NCBI RefSeq assembly: GCF_001428075.1 | Contig: NZ_LMSI01000005.1 | Location: 1,304-65,303 of the forward strand | Direction: 5' to 3' | DNA length: 64,000 bases | DNA from: Arthrobacter sp. Soil764 | Lineage (GTDB): Bacteria; Actinomycetota; Actinomycetes; Actinomycetales; Micrococcaceae | Shown: piece after piece, positions 8,258-18,859 of the stretch | How the letters are laid out: the number at the start of each line of letters is the position of its first letter | Numbering within the stretch: the first letter of the stretch is position 1 | The notes under the pieces: model-generated | What the model was told of the DNA's origin: nothing | Seen by the model: the letters and a program-made list of their open reading frames with translations, nothing else | The model's database searches: none | Position numbers and translations under genes: made by a program

Positions 8258-9537
8258 TGCTGTTTCAGAGGTCCGCAGTCCGCGTCCGTCCGGCACTGGC
8301 CGTTTCCCTGGTAGCCGTCCTGGCGGTCACGGCATGTTCGGGGGCCGGCGGCAACGCCAGGGTGGACACAGCGGAAGCCTCCGGAGACGGTGTGCTGCGG
8401 GTGGGCCTGATCCTGGACAACACCGGCAACAACGCCTTCCTTAATGCGCCCCAGTTGGCCGCCGCCAAGCTGGCCATCCAGGAGATCAACGCAGCCGGCG
8501 GACACAAAGGCCGGCCGGTGGAGCTGCTCCCGGCGCGTCCCGACCGGGAAGCCGCAGGGCAGGCGAGTGACCTGGTGGACGCCAAAGCGGATGTGGTCAT
8601 TGGACCGACAGATTCCACCCACGCAACCGCCGCTGTGGACGTCCTGTCCCGCGCGCATATACCCCTCATCTCGCCGGCCAACACCGCTGCCGCCCTCTCC
8701 GGAATCGCCAGTGGAGGCTACTACTTCCGCACCGCTGCCGCCGACGTCGCACAAGGGCCCGTGCTTGCCAAGCTCGCCAGGGACGCCGGGGCGGCCACCA
8801 TCAGCGTGCTGCACCAGGAAGGCGCCTACGGCAAGGACCTCTCGGCTGCCGTCACGGAGGCTGCCCGGCAGTCCGGCCTCACGGTCCTGCCCGGGGCCGG
8901 TTTCAAGCCCGGTGATGCCGCCCAGGCCGCACGCTCCACCGCCAAGGCCAACCCGGACGCCGTCGTCCTCATTGCCCGGGAAGGTGCGCAGGGGGCATTG
9001 GCCGAGCTGAACAATTCCGGCCTCAACGGTTCGAAAATCATCCTCAGCGATGGCGGCTTCGCCCGCTACGGGTCAGGGCTCGCCTCCCGCGTCCTGGACG
9101 GCGCCCGCGCCGTGGTCCCCGGCCAGCTGCCCACCGCCGCCTTCCAGGGAAGACTCCTGGCCGTGGATCCATCCCTGAAGGATGTTTCCTATGCGGCTGA
9201 AACCTACGACGCCGTAACGCTGGCGGCACTGGCCGGTGCCAGGGCCCAGGATGACGCGGGACGCTCCATCGCTGCCAACCTGATCCCGGTATCGGGAGGG
9301 ACTGCACCTGCGGGGAGTGGCAGTGCGGGCGCATCGGGGCCTGCCCCGTGCCTGACCTACAAGGAGTGCCTGGGCGGGCTCGCCGCCAGCCGGGACATCA
9401 ATTACGACGGCGAATCGGGCCCGGTTGCCTTCGATTCCAACGGGGATATCACCAGCGCCGTTTTCTCCGTCTACAGATATGGCCCGGACAACAACCCCAG
9501 CCCCACAGGCCGGGAGACGGCCGGACGCACTGGCTGA
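8254..9537 (+). CDS. Branched-chain-amino-acid-type substrate-binding lipoprotein
   Basis: A ~427-residue periplasmic-binding-protein fold type I (LivJ-like) protein. It has a signal peptide with lipobox LAVTAC (Cys27 counted from the ATG at 8257), so it should be a membrane-anchored lipoprotein outside the cell. The core has [26 protein letters not shown] split over the first strand and helix, [37 protein letters not shown] and [12 protein letters not shown]. The start is GTG 8254 or ATG 8257; both overlap the csp stop. No permease or ATPase genes are adjacent, so it is an orphan binding protein or a sensor. The ligand is unknown. Confidence 0.85.
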   Translation: MMLFQRSAVRVRPALAVSLVAVLAVTACSGAGGNARVDTAEASGDGVLRVGLILDNTGNNAFLNAPQLAAAKLAIQEINAAGGHKGRPVELLPARPDREAAGQASDLVDAKADVVIGPTDSTHATAAVDVLSRAHIPLISPANTAAALSGIASGGYYFRTAAADVAQGPVLAKLARDAGAATISVLHQEGAYGKDLSAAVTEAARQSGLTVLPGAGFKPGDAAQAARSTAKANPDAVVLIAREGAQGALAELNNSGLNGSKIILSDGGFARYGSGLASRVLDGARAVVPGQLPTAAFQGRLLAVDPSLKDVSYAAETYDAVTLAALAGARAQDDAGRSIAANLIPVSGGTAPAGSGSAGASGPAPCLTYKECLGGLAASRDINYDGESGPVAFDSNGDITSAVFSVYRYGPDNNPSPTGRETAGRTG

Positions 9538-9587
9538 TCGCCCTGGGCGAAGCGACTCCCTTTACCCGGCAGCCCGGCGTCTTTTCG

Positions 9588-11462
<1,875 letters not shown>

Positions 11463-11492
11463 GCCTTCCTGCCGGGACCTGTCCCGCTAAAC

Positions 11493-11530
11493 AAAATGCG
11501 GCCCCCTCGTTTGTGAGGGGGCCGCATTTT
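11493..11530. terminator. Bidirectional intrinsic terminator between groEL and the sugar-binding gene
   Basis: A perfect stem AAAATGCGGCCCCCTC, loop GTTTGT and its complement ending in TTTT, with A and T runs on both flanks. It can terminate groEL (+) and the convergent lipoprotein gene (-). Confidence 0.92.
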
Positions 11531-11544
11531 TGTGTCCGGTGGAA

Positions 11545-12855
11545 TTACTTGCGGGCCGAGTCCAGCATTCCCTGGACTTCCTCTTTAAAGGCTTCCGCCG
11601 CAGCCTGCGGAGTCATCCGGTCATACAGCACTTCATCCGTGTACCGCTTGATGACGTTCTGGACGCTGCCTGCACCTACCGGCGGGACCGGCGGTGCCTC
11701 CTTGATGTCCGGCCCCAGGTCCTTCAGGAAACCAACCACGGTGGTGTCGGCCGGCTTGAGTTGCGGGGTGATGCCGGCAACGATTTCCGAGTTGGTGGGG
11801 ACGCCCCTGTCGGTCATCAAAATGGCGCCCGCCTCCGGGCTGTTGGTCAGGTAGTTGATGAACTCGGCGGCCTGCTGGGGATGCTTTGAGCGGGAGGACG
11901 CTGACCAGAACATGCTGGGCTTGTAGTACATGCCGTTGCCGGCCGAGGTTCCATCGACGCTGGGGGCCCGCAGCATCTTGATGCTGCTGCCGGTGGTGGC
12001 CTGAAGCGAACCAAGCTGGTTGGTCCACCACCAGGCCATGCCCACCCGGTTCGTTCCGAACAGGCTTTCTTCGAGGCCGGCGCCTGCATCCTCGGTGGCC
12101 ACGGTGGCCGGCGGGCTGGCCTTGGAGTCGCGCTGTTCCTTCAGCCGTTCCCAGAAGGAGGCCGCAGTGGCGGTCTCAAAGTCGAGCTTGCCGTCCGCCG
12201 AGTACAGGTTCTCCCCGTGCTGGCGGAGCCAGATGATCAGGTCGGCTTCGTTGCTCCCATAAGCGGCCCCGTAGCTCTTTCCGTCTCCTGCTGCGCTGAT
12301 CTTCGCCGCCGTCTCCACGAAGTCTTTCCACGTCCACGTCTTGTCGTCCGGAACGGGCACTCCCGCGTCCTGGAAGACCTTGGTGTTGGCCATGATGACG
12401 TAGGCGTTCTGGCCGGTGCTCAGCCCGTACTGGGCGCCGTCGTACTGGCCGGAGGCCAGTGCTTCCTTGTCCAGTTTTGAGGTATCGATGCCGTTCTGTT
12501 TGGACAGGTCCAGCAGCGCTCCGCGGCCGCCGTACTCTGCGATGTATTTCTGGTCCATCTGGATGACGTCCGGCGCATCATTGGCGGCAGTCTTGGTTGC
12601 CAGCTTGTCCCAGTAGCTGGACCATTCGCCCGGTTCGGCCTTGATCTTGATGTTGGGGTGCGATGCTTCGAAGGCCGCGATGACCTTGTCCGTCTGTGCG
12701 TTCAGGTATTCATTTCCCCACCAGGCGAACCGCAGGGTGACCTGGCCGTTGTCGCCTGACCCGCCGGGGGCTCCGCAGCCGGTGGCCAGGATGGAGAGGG
12801 CCAGTGCGGCGGCACCCATCTGGAAGCGGCGTCGGCTTACGACTGGAATCTTCAT
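11545..12855 (-). CDS. Sugar ABC transporter substrate-binding lipoprotein (family 1 solute-binding)
   Basis: A 436-residue extracellular solute-binding protein of the MalE/UgpB type. The start is the ATG at 12855 behind GGAAGGA. The N-terminus carries SRRRFQM, which fits the Tat export motif, followed by a hydrophobic stretch and lipobox ILATGC (Cys27), so it is probably a Tat-exported lipoprotein. Typical features are TLRFAWWGNEYLNAQTDKVI, APDVIQMDQKYIAEYGGRGAL, WTWKDFVETAAKI and AAEFINYLTNSPEAGAIL. No permease or ATPase genes are beside it, so transport partners must be elsewhere. Two LacI-type operator candidates lie upstream. Confidence 0.88.
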   Translation of the reverse strand: MKIPVVSRRRFQMGAAALALSILATGCGAPGGSGDNGQVTLRFAWWGNEYLNAQTDKVIAAFEASHPNIKIKAEPGEWSSYWDKLATKTAANDAPDVIQMDQKYIAEYGGRGALLDLSKQNGIDTSKLDKEALASGQYDGAQYGLSTGQNAYVIMANTKVFQDAGVPVPDDKTWTWKDFVETAAKISAAGDGKSYGAAYGSNEADLIIWLRQHGENLYSADGKLDFETATAASFWERLKEQRDSKASPPATVATEDAGAGLEESLFGTNRVGMAWWWTNQLGSLQATTGSSIKMLRAPSVDGTSAGNGMYYKPSMFWSASSRSKHPQQAAEFINYLTNSPEAGAILMTDRGVPTNSEIVAGITPQLKPADTTVVGFLKDLGPDIKEAPPVPPVGAGSVQNVIKRYTDEVLYDRMTPQAAAEAFKEEVQGMLDSARK

Positions 12856-12918
12856 TGATGTTCCTTCCGGATTGGCTCCTCTCCGTGGGGGCAGCAATGG
12901 TTGTTGACCACTCCAGTG

Positions 12919-12998
12919 AGAAACCGCTTTCTTAGGTAATGCTGTGATTGTTTCGCGGGGCCGCCGCTTTCGTCAAGAACATTCGGTAAACGTTTTCC
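12919..12998 (-). promoter_or_regulatory. Promoter region with two LacI-type operator candidates
   Basis: For the minus-strand gene, a -35 TTGACG (12971-12976) and a weak -10 AACAAT (12947-12952) are 18 bases apart. Upstream of the -35 is GGAAAACGTTTACC (12985-12998), centred on ACGT as in LacI-family operators. Downstream is AGAAA-N4-TTTCT (12919-12932), a second short inverted repeat. Both positions suit a sugar-responsive repressor. No LacI gene is in the window. Confidence 0.5.
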
Positions 12999-13151
12999 CG
13001 CACGTGAGGGAGGTCGTGCCTATTCCGCGTTCGCGCCCACGGACCTGGCCCGGCACGCGAGCCTGCCAAGCGCGCAAGGGCGGGGTCGACCGTTCGGGAT
13101 CCTGGCCGCCAGTGGCATTCCGTTGTCCGTGGCTTCTGGCAGGATGGATTG

Positions 13152-14252
13152 GTGACGATTACTGCAGCGGCTGATGGTTCGGCCTTGGGAAATCCCGGCC
13201 CGGCCGGTTGGGCCTGGTATGTGAATGACGATTGCTGGCGGGCCGGCGGCTGGCCGCACGGTACCAACAACCAGGGCGAGCTGATGGCTGTCCTTGACCT
13301 CCTGCGCGCAACCGCGCATCTGCCCGGGGAAGACCTGCGCATCCTTTGCGACAGCCAGTATGTCATCAACTCCATTACCAAGTGGATGCCGGGCTGGAAG
13401 CGCAAGGGCTGGCGCAAGGCTGATGGAAAGCCCGTCCTGAACGTGGAACTGTTGAAGGAACTCGACCGCGCATTGGCCGGCCGGACCTACACGTTTGAGT
13501 GGGTCAAGGGCCACGCCGGCCATGAGCTGAACGAGGCTGCCGACGAACGGGCCAGGGCCGCGGCGACTGCCTACCAGCAGGGAGTGGCAGCAAGGTCCGG
13601 CCCCGGCTTCCCCGGCGGACACCATCCTGGCACACACCAAGCCGCTTCCGGGCGTGCCGCGAATGCCCAGGCACCCTCCGGCAGTGGCCTGCAGCCCGCC
13701 ACCCTGGACATCCCTTCCGCCACCCTTGACATCCCGGCCGCTGCATCTGCGCGCCAGGCAACGCGACCCGGCGCCGGCGCACCTGCGGCGGGCGGCGGCC
13801 GGCCCCCGGCCATACCTGAACCGGTCGCTGCCTTCGATGAACTGGACCTGTTCAGTGAACTGGACAGCGAAGCCCTTGAAGAGGCCGAGGCAACGCAGCA
13901 GGCCGGCTCCATCCCGCCCGAGGCCCTGGTGGAAGAACTCGAACGCGAGCTGCTGGGGCCACTGGTCCGGGGGGATATCGGCCGGACCGCTGTCCTGCTG
14001 CACCCGGACTTCATGGAGATCGGCAGCTCCGGAAGGGTCTGGACCCGGGACGCCATGATGATGGCCCTCGAAGAGGACCCAGGAGAACGGACCGACATCG
14101 AGATCCTGGGTGTTGACCGCATCGGCGCCGGCGCCGTCCTCCTCACCTACCGGAGCTTCGCCCGCTCCGGTACCACGCTGCGCAGCTCGCTGTGGGTCCT
14201 GGACGGCGGCCGGTGGCGGCTGCGGTTCCATCAGGGAACGCCGGAAGCCTAG
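13152..14252 (+). CDS. Ribonuclease HI domain fused to a DUF4440/SnoaL-like domain
   Basis: A 366-residue two-domain protein. Residues 1-140 are a type 1 RNase H (degrades RNA in RNA:DNA hybrids) with all catalytic carboxylates visible: Asp8 in AAADGSALGNPGPAGW, Glu43 in NNQGELMAVL, Asp67 in CDSQYVI, and Asp131 with His124 in KGHAGHELNEAADERA. A long Ala/Pro/Gly-rich linker (~145-230) follows. The last ~120 residues (LLGPLVRGDIGRTAVLLHPD to WVLDGGRWRLRFHQG) look like a DUF4440/SnoaL NTF2-like fold. The GTG at 13152 is chosen; a CAGGAT box six bases upstream suggests leaderless expression. The purpose of the fusion is unknown. Confidence 0.87.
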   Translation: MTITAAADGSALGNPGPAGWAWYVNDDCWRAGGWPHGTNNQGELMAVLDLLRATAHLPGEDLRILCDSQYVINSITKWMPGWKRKGWRKADGKPVLNVELLKELDRALAGRTYTFEWVKGHAGHELNEAADERARAAATAYQQGVAARSGPGFPGGHHPGTHQAASGRAANAQAPSGSGLQPATLDIPSATLDIPAAASARQATRPGAGAPAAGGGRPPAIPEPVAAFDELDLFSELDSEALEEAEATQQAGSIPPEALVEELERELLGPLVRGDIGRTAVLLHPDFMEIGSSGRVWTRDAMMMALEEDPGERTDIEILGVDRIGAGAVLLTYRSFARSGTTLRSSLWVLDGGRWRLRFHQGTPEA

Positions 14253-14277
14253 GTCCCCATCCGGCTGGACCGGATCG

Positions 14278-14565
14278 TCAGCTGAACCGCTGCGTGTTCC
14301 CCTGCTCGGCCTGGACATACGTGGCGGCGGCAGAGGCCAGGGCCGCGTTGATGGATGCCAGCGACGCCTCCACCCGGCCTTGGGTGATGGTCCATTCGGT
14401 GACGAGCGCCTGGAAGCTGGTGGCCGCGGAACCGCGCCATGAACCCTGTAGTTCGTCGAGGCCGCGCTTCATTGTTTGCACATCGGTACTGATCCGGTCC
14501 ACGGTTGCCTGGACGTTGGCGGATTTCAGCTGCAGTAATTCAGTGTCGACGGAAATGATGCTCAT
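14278..14565 (-). CDS. WXG100-family type VII secretion substrate (ESAT-6-like)
   Basis: A 95-residue helical-hairpin protein with the WXG motif in LQGSWRGSAATSF (Trp43, Gly45) separating two amphipathic helices, the size and form of EsxA/EsxB proteins. Such proteins leave the cell through the ESX/type VII machine as dimers. Only one WXG100 gene is here, with no EccC, EccD or MycP gene nearby, so it is an orphan that may homodimerise or be exported by a system elsewhere. The C-terminus lacks a clear YxxxD/E signal apart from TYVQAE near residue 85. Confidence 0.85.
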   Translation of the reverse strand: MSIISVDTELLQLKSANVQATVDRISTDVQTMKRGLDELQGSWRGSAATSFQALVTEWTITQGRVEASLASINAALASAAATYVQAEQGNTQRFS

Positions 14566-14583
14566 GGCTGTCCCTTTCGAACG

Positions 14584-14601
14584 GCGGGCGGGAACGCCCG
14601 C
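14584..14601 (-). terminator. GC hairpin between the kinase and WXG100 genes
   Basis: GCGGGCG, GGAA tetraloop, CGCCCGC. It lies downstream of the histidine kinase and before the WXG100 gene on the same strand, so it may end the two-component transcript. No T-run follows. Confidence 0.5.
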
Positions 14602-14668
14602 GCCCGGCGGATCCGGGCTGCTGGAATCAGCCTATGGAGCAGGGGCAGGAGCCAGCCATGGCCGGCGG

Positions 14669-16171
14669 CTATATGTGGATAACTGATCCGCCGCCAGTGG
14701 CTTCGGCAGGGGCAGCAGTGTCCTGCCCGTCCACGCCGTCAGTGCTGGCTGCGTCCTCACGCCGCGGAAGGCTGACCACCAGTGTGGCGCCGCCGCCGTC
14801 GGTCTTTTCCACCCTTACCGACCCGCCATGGGATCCCACGATTGCCGCCACGATGGCGAGCCCAAGGCCGCTGCCGCCCGTTTCCCTGGTCCGGGAGGTG
14901 TCAGCCCGGTAAAAGCGTTCAAAGACCTTGGCTGCATCCTCTTCCGAAATGCCCGGCCCATGGTCCCGCACTTCGATGACCGAACGTTCCCCGGCGTCGG
15001 TCCTGCGGACTCCGACGGCGAGTTCGATGGGGCTGCCTTCAGGGGAGTAGCGCAAGGCGTTGCCCACGAGGTTGCCCACCACCTGGCGCAGCTTGGCCTC
15101 GTCCCCAAGCACCGGGGCCGGTGCCGCCGGTCCGTCGTCGAGCCCGGTGAGCGTGATGAGCCGGGACCGGTCACTGGCCTGGGTGTCAACCACGGCGTCG
15201 TGCGCAATGAGCTGAAGGTCCACCGGCTTCTGCTGCAGCGGCCGCTGTTCATCGAGGCGGGCCAGCAGGAGCAGGTCCTCCACCATGGACCCCATGCGTT
15301 TGGCTTCGCTTTCGATCCTGCCCATGGCGGTGGCAACGTCTTCGTCCGTGGCGAGGGCGCCATGGCGGTACAGCTCGGAGAATCCCCGGATGGTGACCAG
15401 GGGAGTGCGCAGCTCGTGGGATGCGTCAGCGGCGAAGCGGCGCATCCGTGCTTCGGAAGCGGTCCGGGCAGCGAACGCGGTCTCGATGTGCGCCAGCATG
15501 GCATTCAGCGAACTGCTCAGCCTGCCAAGCTCGGTTGCCGGGTTCTCCACCTCAACACGGCGGGAGAGGTCACCGGCGGCAATCGCAGCAGCCGTCTTCT
15601 CCACGCGGGCCAGGGGCCGGAATGACCGCGACACGGTCCAGCTGGCAATCAGTGAGGCCAGCAGAAGCGTCAACAGGCCCACGCCGGTGACCACCAGGGT
15701 GGCATGCTTGAGGACATCGTCAACGCTCTCCAGGGGCAGTCCGATGACCACCACGGCGGTGGTCTGGCCGTTTTGGACAGTTACGGCAACCACCCGCCAG
15801 TTTTCGCCGTCAGTCCCGCGGACCTGGAAGGGCGCCAGCCCGCGGGCCTGTGCCTGCTCCACGGTGATGGCGCTGATGTCGGGGTGGTCGGCGGGATTCC
15901 CGCCGAACGTGTACGGCTCCTCACCCGGGGCGAAGAGCATCAGCGAATAGTCGGTGGGAATGGAACTGGGTGCCTGCAGTTGGGTGAACGAGCGTTGTTT
16001 CCGGGCAGAGTCGACGGCGGCATTCAGCTTGTCGTCCACCTGGCCCTGGAGATAGCTGTGCAGCAGGGTCAGCGTGACCGTCCCGGTGACCGTCAGGGCC
16101 ACGATCAGCAGGGCCATGATCATGGCCACCAGCTGCGACCTGAGCGAGGCCGATTTCCACCGCTTAAGCAA
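14669..16171 (-). CDS. Two-component sensor histidine kinase
   Basis: A 500-residue membrane kinase. It has an N-terminal membrane helix (~15-38), an extracellular sensor region (~40-155), a second helix (~156-180), HAMP (FRPLARVEKTAAAIAAGDLSRR, ~185-237), the HisKA dimerisation domain with the H-box ADASHELRTPLVTI (phosphorylated His252) and a HATPase with N-box VGNLVGNALRYSP, G1 DHGPGIS and G2 GGSGLGLAIV. The start is TTG, two bases after the regulator's stop, so the pair is translationally coupled. It should autophosphorylate and pass phosphate to the regulator at 16174-16884. The stimulus is unknown; the layout resembles actinobacterial TcrY/MprB-like kinases. Confidence 0.94.
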   Translation of the reverse strand: MLKRWKSASLRSQLVAMIMALLIVALTVTGTVTLTLLHSYLQGQVDDKLNAAVDSARKQRSFTQLQAPSSIPTDYSLMLFAPGEEPYTFGGNPADHPDISAITVEQAQARGLAPFQVRGTDGENWRVVAVTVQNGQTTAVVVIGLPLESVDDVLKHATLVVTGVGLLTLLLASLIASWTVSRSFRPLARVEKTAAAIAAGDLSRRVEVENPATELGRLSSSLNAMLAHIETAFAARTASEARMRRFAADASHELRTPLVTIRGFSELYRHGALATDEDVATAMGRIESEAKRMGSMVEDLLLLARLDEQRPLQQKPVDLQLIAHDAVVDTQASDRSRLITLTGLDDGPAAPAPVLGDEAKLRQVVGNLVGNALRYSPEGSPIELAVGVRRTDAGERSVIEVRDHGPGISEEDAAKVFERFYRADTSRTRETGGSGLGLAIVAAIVGSHGGSVRVEKTDGGGATLVVSLPRREDAASTDGVDGQDTAAPAEATGGGSVIHI

Positions 16172-16173
16172 GG

Positions 16174-16884
<711 letters not shown>

Positions 16885-16896
16885 GCTCCCATCATG

Positions 16897-16921
16897 CTCC
16901 CAGTGTCTGGGAGTTGTCTGG
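16897..16921 (-). promoter_or_regulatory. Candidate response-regulator box: 11-base-period direct repeats
   Basis: On the minus strand CCAGACA occurs twice with an 11-base period (16915-16921 and 16904-16910), the usual spacing for OmpR-type dimers. Overlapping this, CTCCCAG-N3-CTGGGAG (16897-16913) is a perfect 7-base inverted repeat. It lies 13-37 bases upstream of the regulator ATG. Confidence 0.5.
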
Positions 16922-16957
16922 ATATTCGTTGTGAGCATGATGAGGGCAGGCTTGCAC

Positions 16958-17458
16958 CTACCAGTCCATGGTTCCGGGCTCCCCTTTGAAGGGCCCCACC
17001 ACCCGGCTGGTGATCCAGCCGCCATAGAAGCGGCCGGGCTGCGCACGCACCCGTTCCCCGTCCACTTCGCAGTAATCCATCCTTCCCGGGTAAACGGCAA
17101 CCCGGTCAGCGAGCACCTCAAACCCGGACGCGGGCTCGGGATAGGACCAGGCGGCGCCCTCCGCCTCCTTCCCGCCGCCGCGCACGGTCAGGTAATCCGC
17201 CGCGCCCTTGAACTCGCAGAAGCTGCTGCCCGCAGCGGGTTCCAGCGCGCCGGGGACAAATGCCGACTGCAGCACGTAATACACCGGTGGATGGCTGGTC
17301 TCAAGAACGCGGAGGGAATCGGTGGTGTCAAGGATGACCTCGCCGCCCAGGACGATGCGTACCCGTTCGGTGCTCGGTTCGATCCGCGGTGGACGGGGAT
17401 AGTCCCAGACGGACTCCTGGCCGGGCCCTGGCACGTCGGGAATGATTCGTGGACTCAT
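16958..17458 (-). CDS. DUF427 domain-containing protein
   Basis: A 166-residue protein of the DUF427 family, recognised from the strands RIEPSTERVRIVLGGEVILDTTDSLRVLET, PPVYYVLQSAFV and SSFCEFKGAADYLTVRG, the last being the family's conserved Cys/Glu/Phe block, and SGFEVLADRVAVYPGRMD toward the end. It is a small cytoplasmic beta-rich fold of unknown function. The ATG at 17458 follows GGAAGC; in-frame upstream sequence is arginine-rich and non-homologous. It is transcribed toward the two-component genes with a 73-base gap that holds the putative regulator box. Confidence 0.85.
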   Translation of the reverse strand: MSPRIIPDVPGPGQESVWDYPRPPRIEPSTERVRIVLGGEVILDTTDSLRVLETSHPPVYYVLQSAFVPGALEPAAGSSFCEFKGAADYLTVRGGGKEAEGAAWSYPEPASGFEVLADRVAVYPGRMDYCEVDGERVRAQPGRFYGGWITSRVVGPFKGEPGTMDW

Positions 17459-17710
17459 GCTTCCAGTGTGCGTCCGGGACCGCTGTTCCGCACGCCTCCG
17501 CATGCGGGAACCCAATTCACGGCAAGAACGTTCACCGCCCCGCGTCTTCCGCAGCACTGCACCCGGGAATACAGTGATGCTTGCCGGGCGGCCAAGCCCG
17601 GCACCAGCGTTCCAACGGATCACCTGTCGCTGCCTCCACCGCTGCCGGTGACCTGCACCAACACGGTAGTTACCCCATAATTCCTGGCCCATCGAAGGGG
17701 ATAGACCATC

Positions 17711-17968
17711 ATGACTGACCTGAGTGCTTCTGAAAACGCAACAGCCAACGACCGCAGCATCCGTGACTGGGCCGACCTTGCCGAGGAGATGTGGTCTTAT
17801 CTCACCGGCAAAGGCGCCGCCATAAATTACCAGTTCATCGATATGACGGTGGAAGTTCCACGCGACATCGGCCCCGATGCCCCGCGTGCCACGTGGAAGC
17901 TCAACGGCAGCCTGCGCGTCACCACCAGTGACAGGGATGCCGCGGGGTCGGACGCGAACCGCGGTTGA
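17711..17968 (+). CDS. Small hypothetical protein, partner of an FHA protein
   Basis: An 85-residue protein I do not recognise. The N-terminal half is acidic and helical (DRSIRDWADLAEEMWSYLTGKGAAINY). The second half looks like beta strands (YQFIDMTVEVPRDIG, then ATWKLNGSLRVTTSD). No signal peptide or membrane segment is seen. The ATG follows a GAAGGGG-containing leader. Its stop overlaps the TTG of the FHA gene by four bases, so the two proteins are probably made together and may act together. No function is assigned. Confidence 0.72.
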   Translation: MTDLSASENATANDRSIRDWADLAEEMWSYLTGKGAAINYQFIDMTVEVPRDIGPDAPRATWKLNGSLRVTTSDRDAAGSDANRG

Positions 17969-18843
17969 CGGACATGCCGGAGTACCGCCTGGACCTTAAT
18001 CTGGACTTCTCCTACACGGATGCGGCGGGGGCTGTCACAACGGGCAGCGCCAAGGCTGCGGGAACGGAAGTAACGGTGTCCCTGGCGGGTTTGGCACCGT
18101 TGACCGGCGGTGGACTGCCCTCACTTGAGGAGATCAAACCACTGGCAGAGCTGCTGGCCGGCAAGGGTGTCAGCATCACGGTGGCCGGCCCTGATGGAAA
18201 CATCCTCAGCCTGGGCAAGGTTGACAGCCCTGCCTCCCAGCGGCTGATTACGCGTTCGCCCCACATCAAGCTCGGGAAGCTCGGCTCCCTGCTGCCGCTG
18301 GTCCGCCAGGGCAGGCGGAAGCCCAAAGGCCTGCCGCTGCTGCCGCCGTCCACACCCCTGCCGCTGGTGCCTACCGTCCAGCGGAAGATCAAGCGCCGCA
18401 TCACCACCACCCACTACGCCAGGGGCGGCGGGCGGCCGCGGCTGATCTTTGTCCAGGACGCCGCGACCTGGACCGGGCAGATCCCGCGGGAGGTGACCCT
18501 GACGGAGGACGTGACAACGATCGGCAGCGGTGCGGGGGCGGATGTCCGGCTGGACGGCCTGGAGGAGCTGCACGCCGAAATCAGGCACGACGGGCAGGAC
18601 GAATACGTCCTGGTGCCGAACGGCCCCGTGAGCGGCAGCGTCTCCCGGACCGGACCATCTGTCCTGCGGACCGGGGCAAGGATCCAGATGGGGCAGTGGT
18701 GCCTGGCCTTCTTCCGGGAGGAGTTTGCGGACCACGGCCGTCCCTACGGCGGCCGCAGCGGCGGGGAGCTGGCCTACGAACGTCCGCAGCTCGATCCCAG
18801 GACAGGGACCGTGGAGCGGGACAGCTCCGAGGGCGTGACGTGA
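17965..18843 (+). CDS. FHA-domain protein
   Basis: A 292-residue protein. The N-terminal ~95 residues (YRLDLNLDFSYTDAAGAV, then SLAGLAPLTGGGLPSLEEI) are beta-rich and of unknown fold. A basic, proline-rich stretch (~100-145, VRQGRRKPKGLPLLPPSTPLP) follows. The C-terminal part (~165-240) is a forkhead-associated domain with VTTIGSGAGADVRLDG, the conserved HAEI segment and ITV-like strands, so it should bind phosphothreonine peptides. The TTG start overlaps the upstream stop (TTGA); ATG 17974 is an alternative start. A role in Ser/Thr-kinase signalling is inferred; no kinase gene is nearby. Confidence 0.82.
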   Translation: MTDMPEYRLDLNLDFSYTDAAGAVTTGSAKAAGTEVTVSLAGLAPLTGGGLPSLEEIKPLAELLAGKGVSITVAGPDGNILSLGKVDSPASQRLITRSPHIKLGKLGSLLPLVRQGRRKPKGLPLLPPSTPLPLVPTVQRKIKRRITTTHYARGGGRPRLIFVQDAATWTGQIPREVTLTEDVTTIGSGAGADVRLDGLEELHAEIRHDGQDEYVLVPNGPVSGSVSRTGPSVLRTGARIQMGQWCLAFFREEFADHGRPYGGRSGGELAYERPQLDPRTGTVERDSSEGVT

Positions 18844-18859
18844 GTGGCGTGCACGCTGG

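Noticed and set aside
14278..14565. Type VII secretion locus
   Set aside because: Only one WXG100 gene; no ATPase, channel or protease genes in the flanks.
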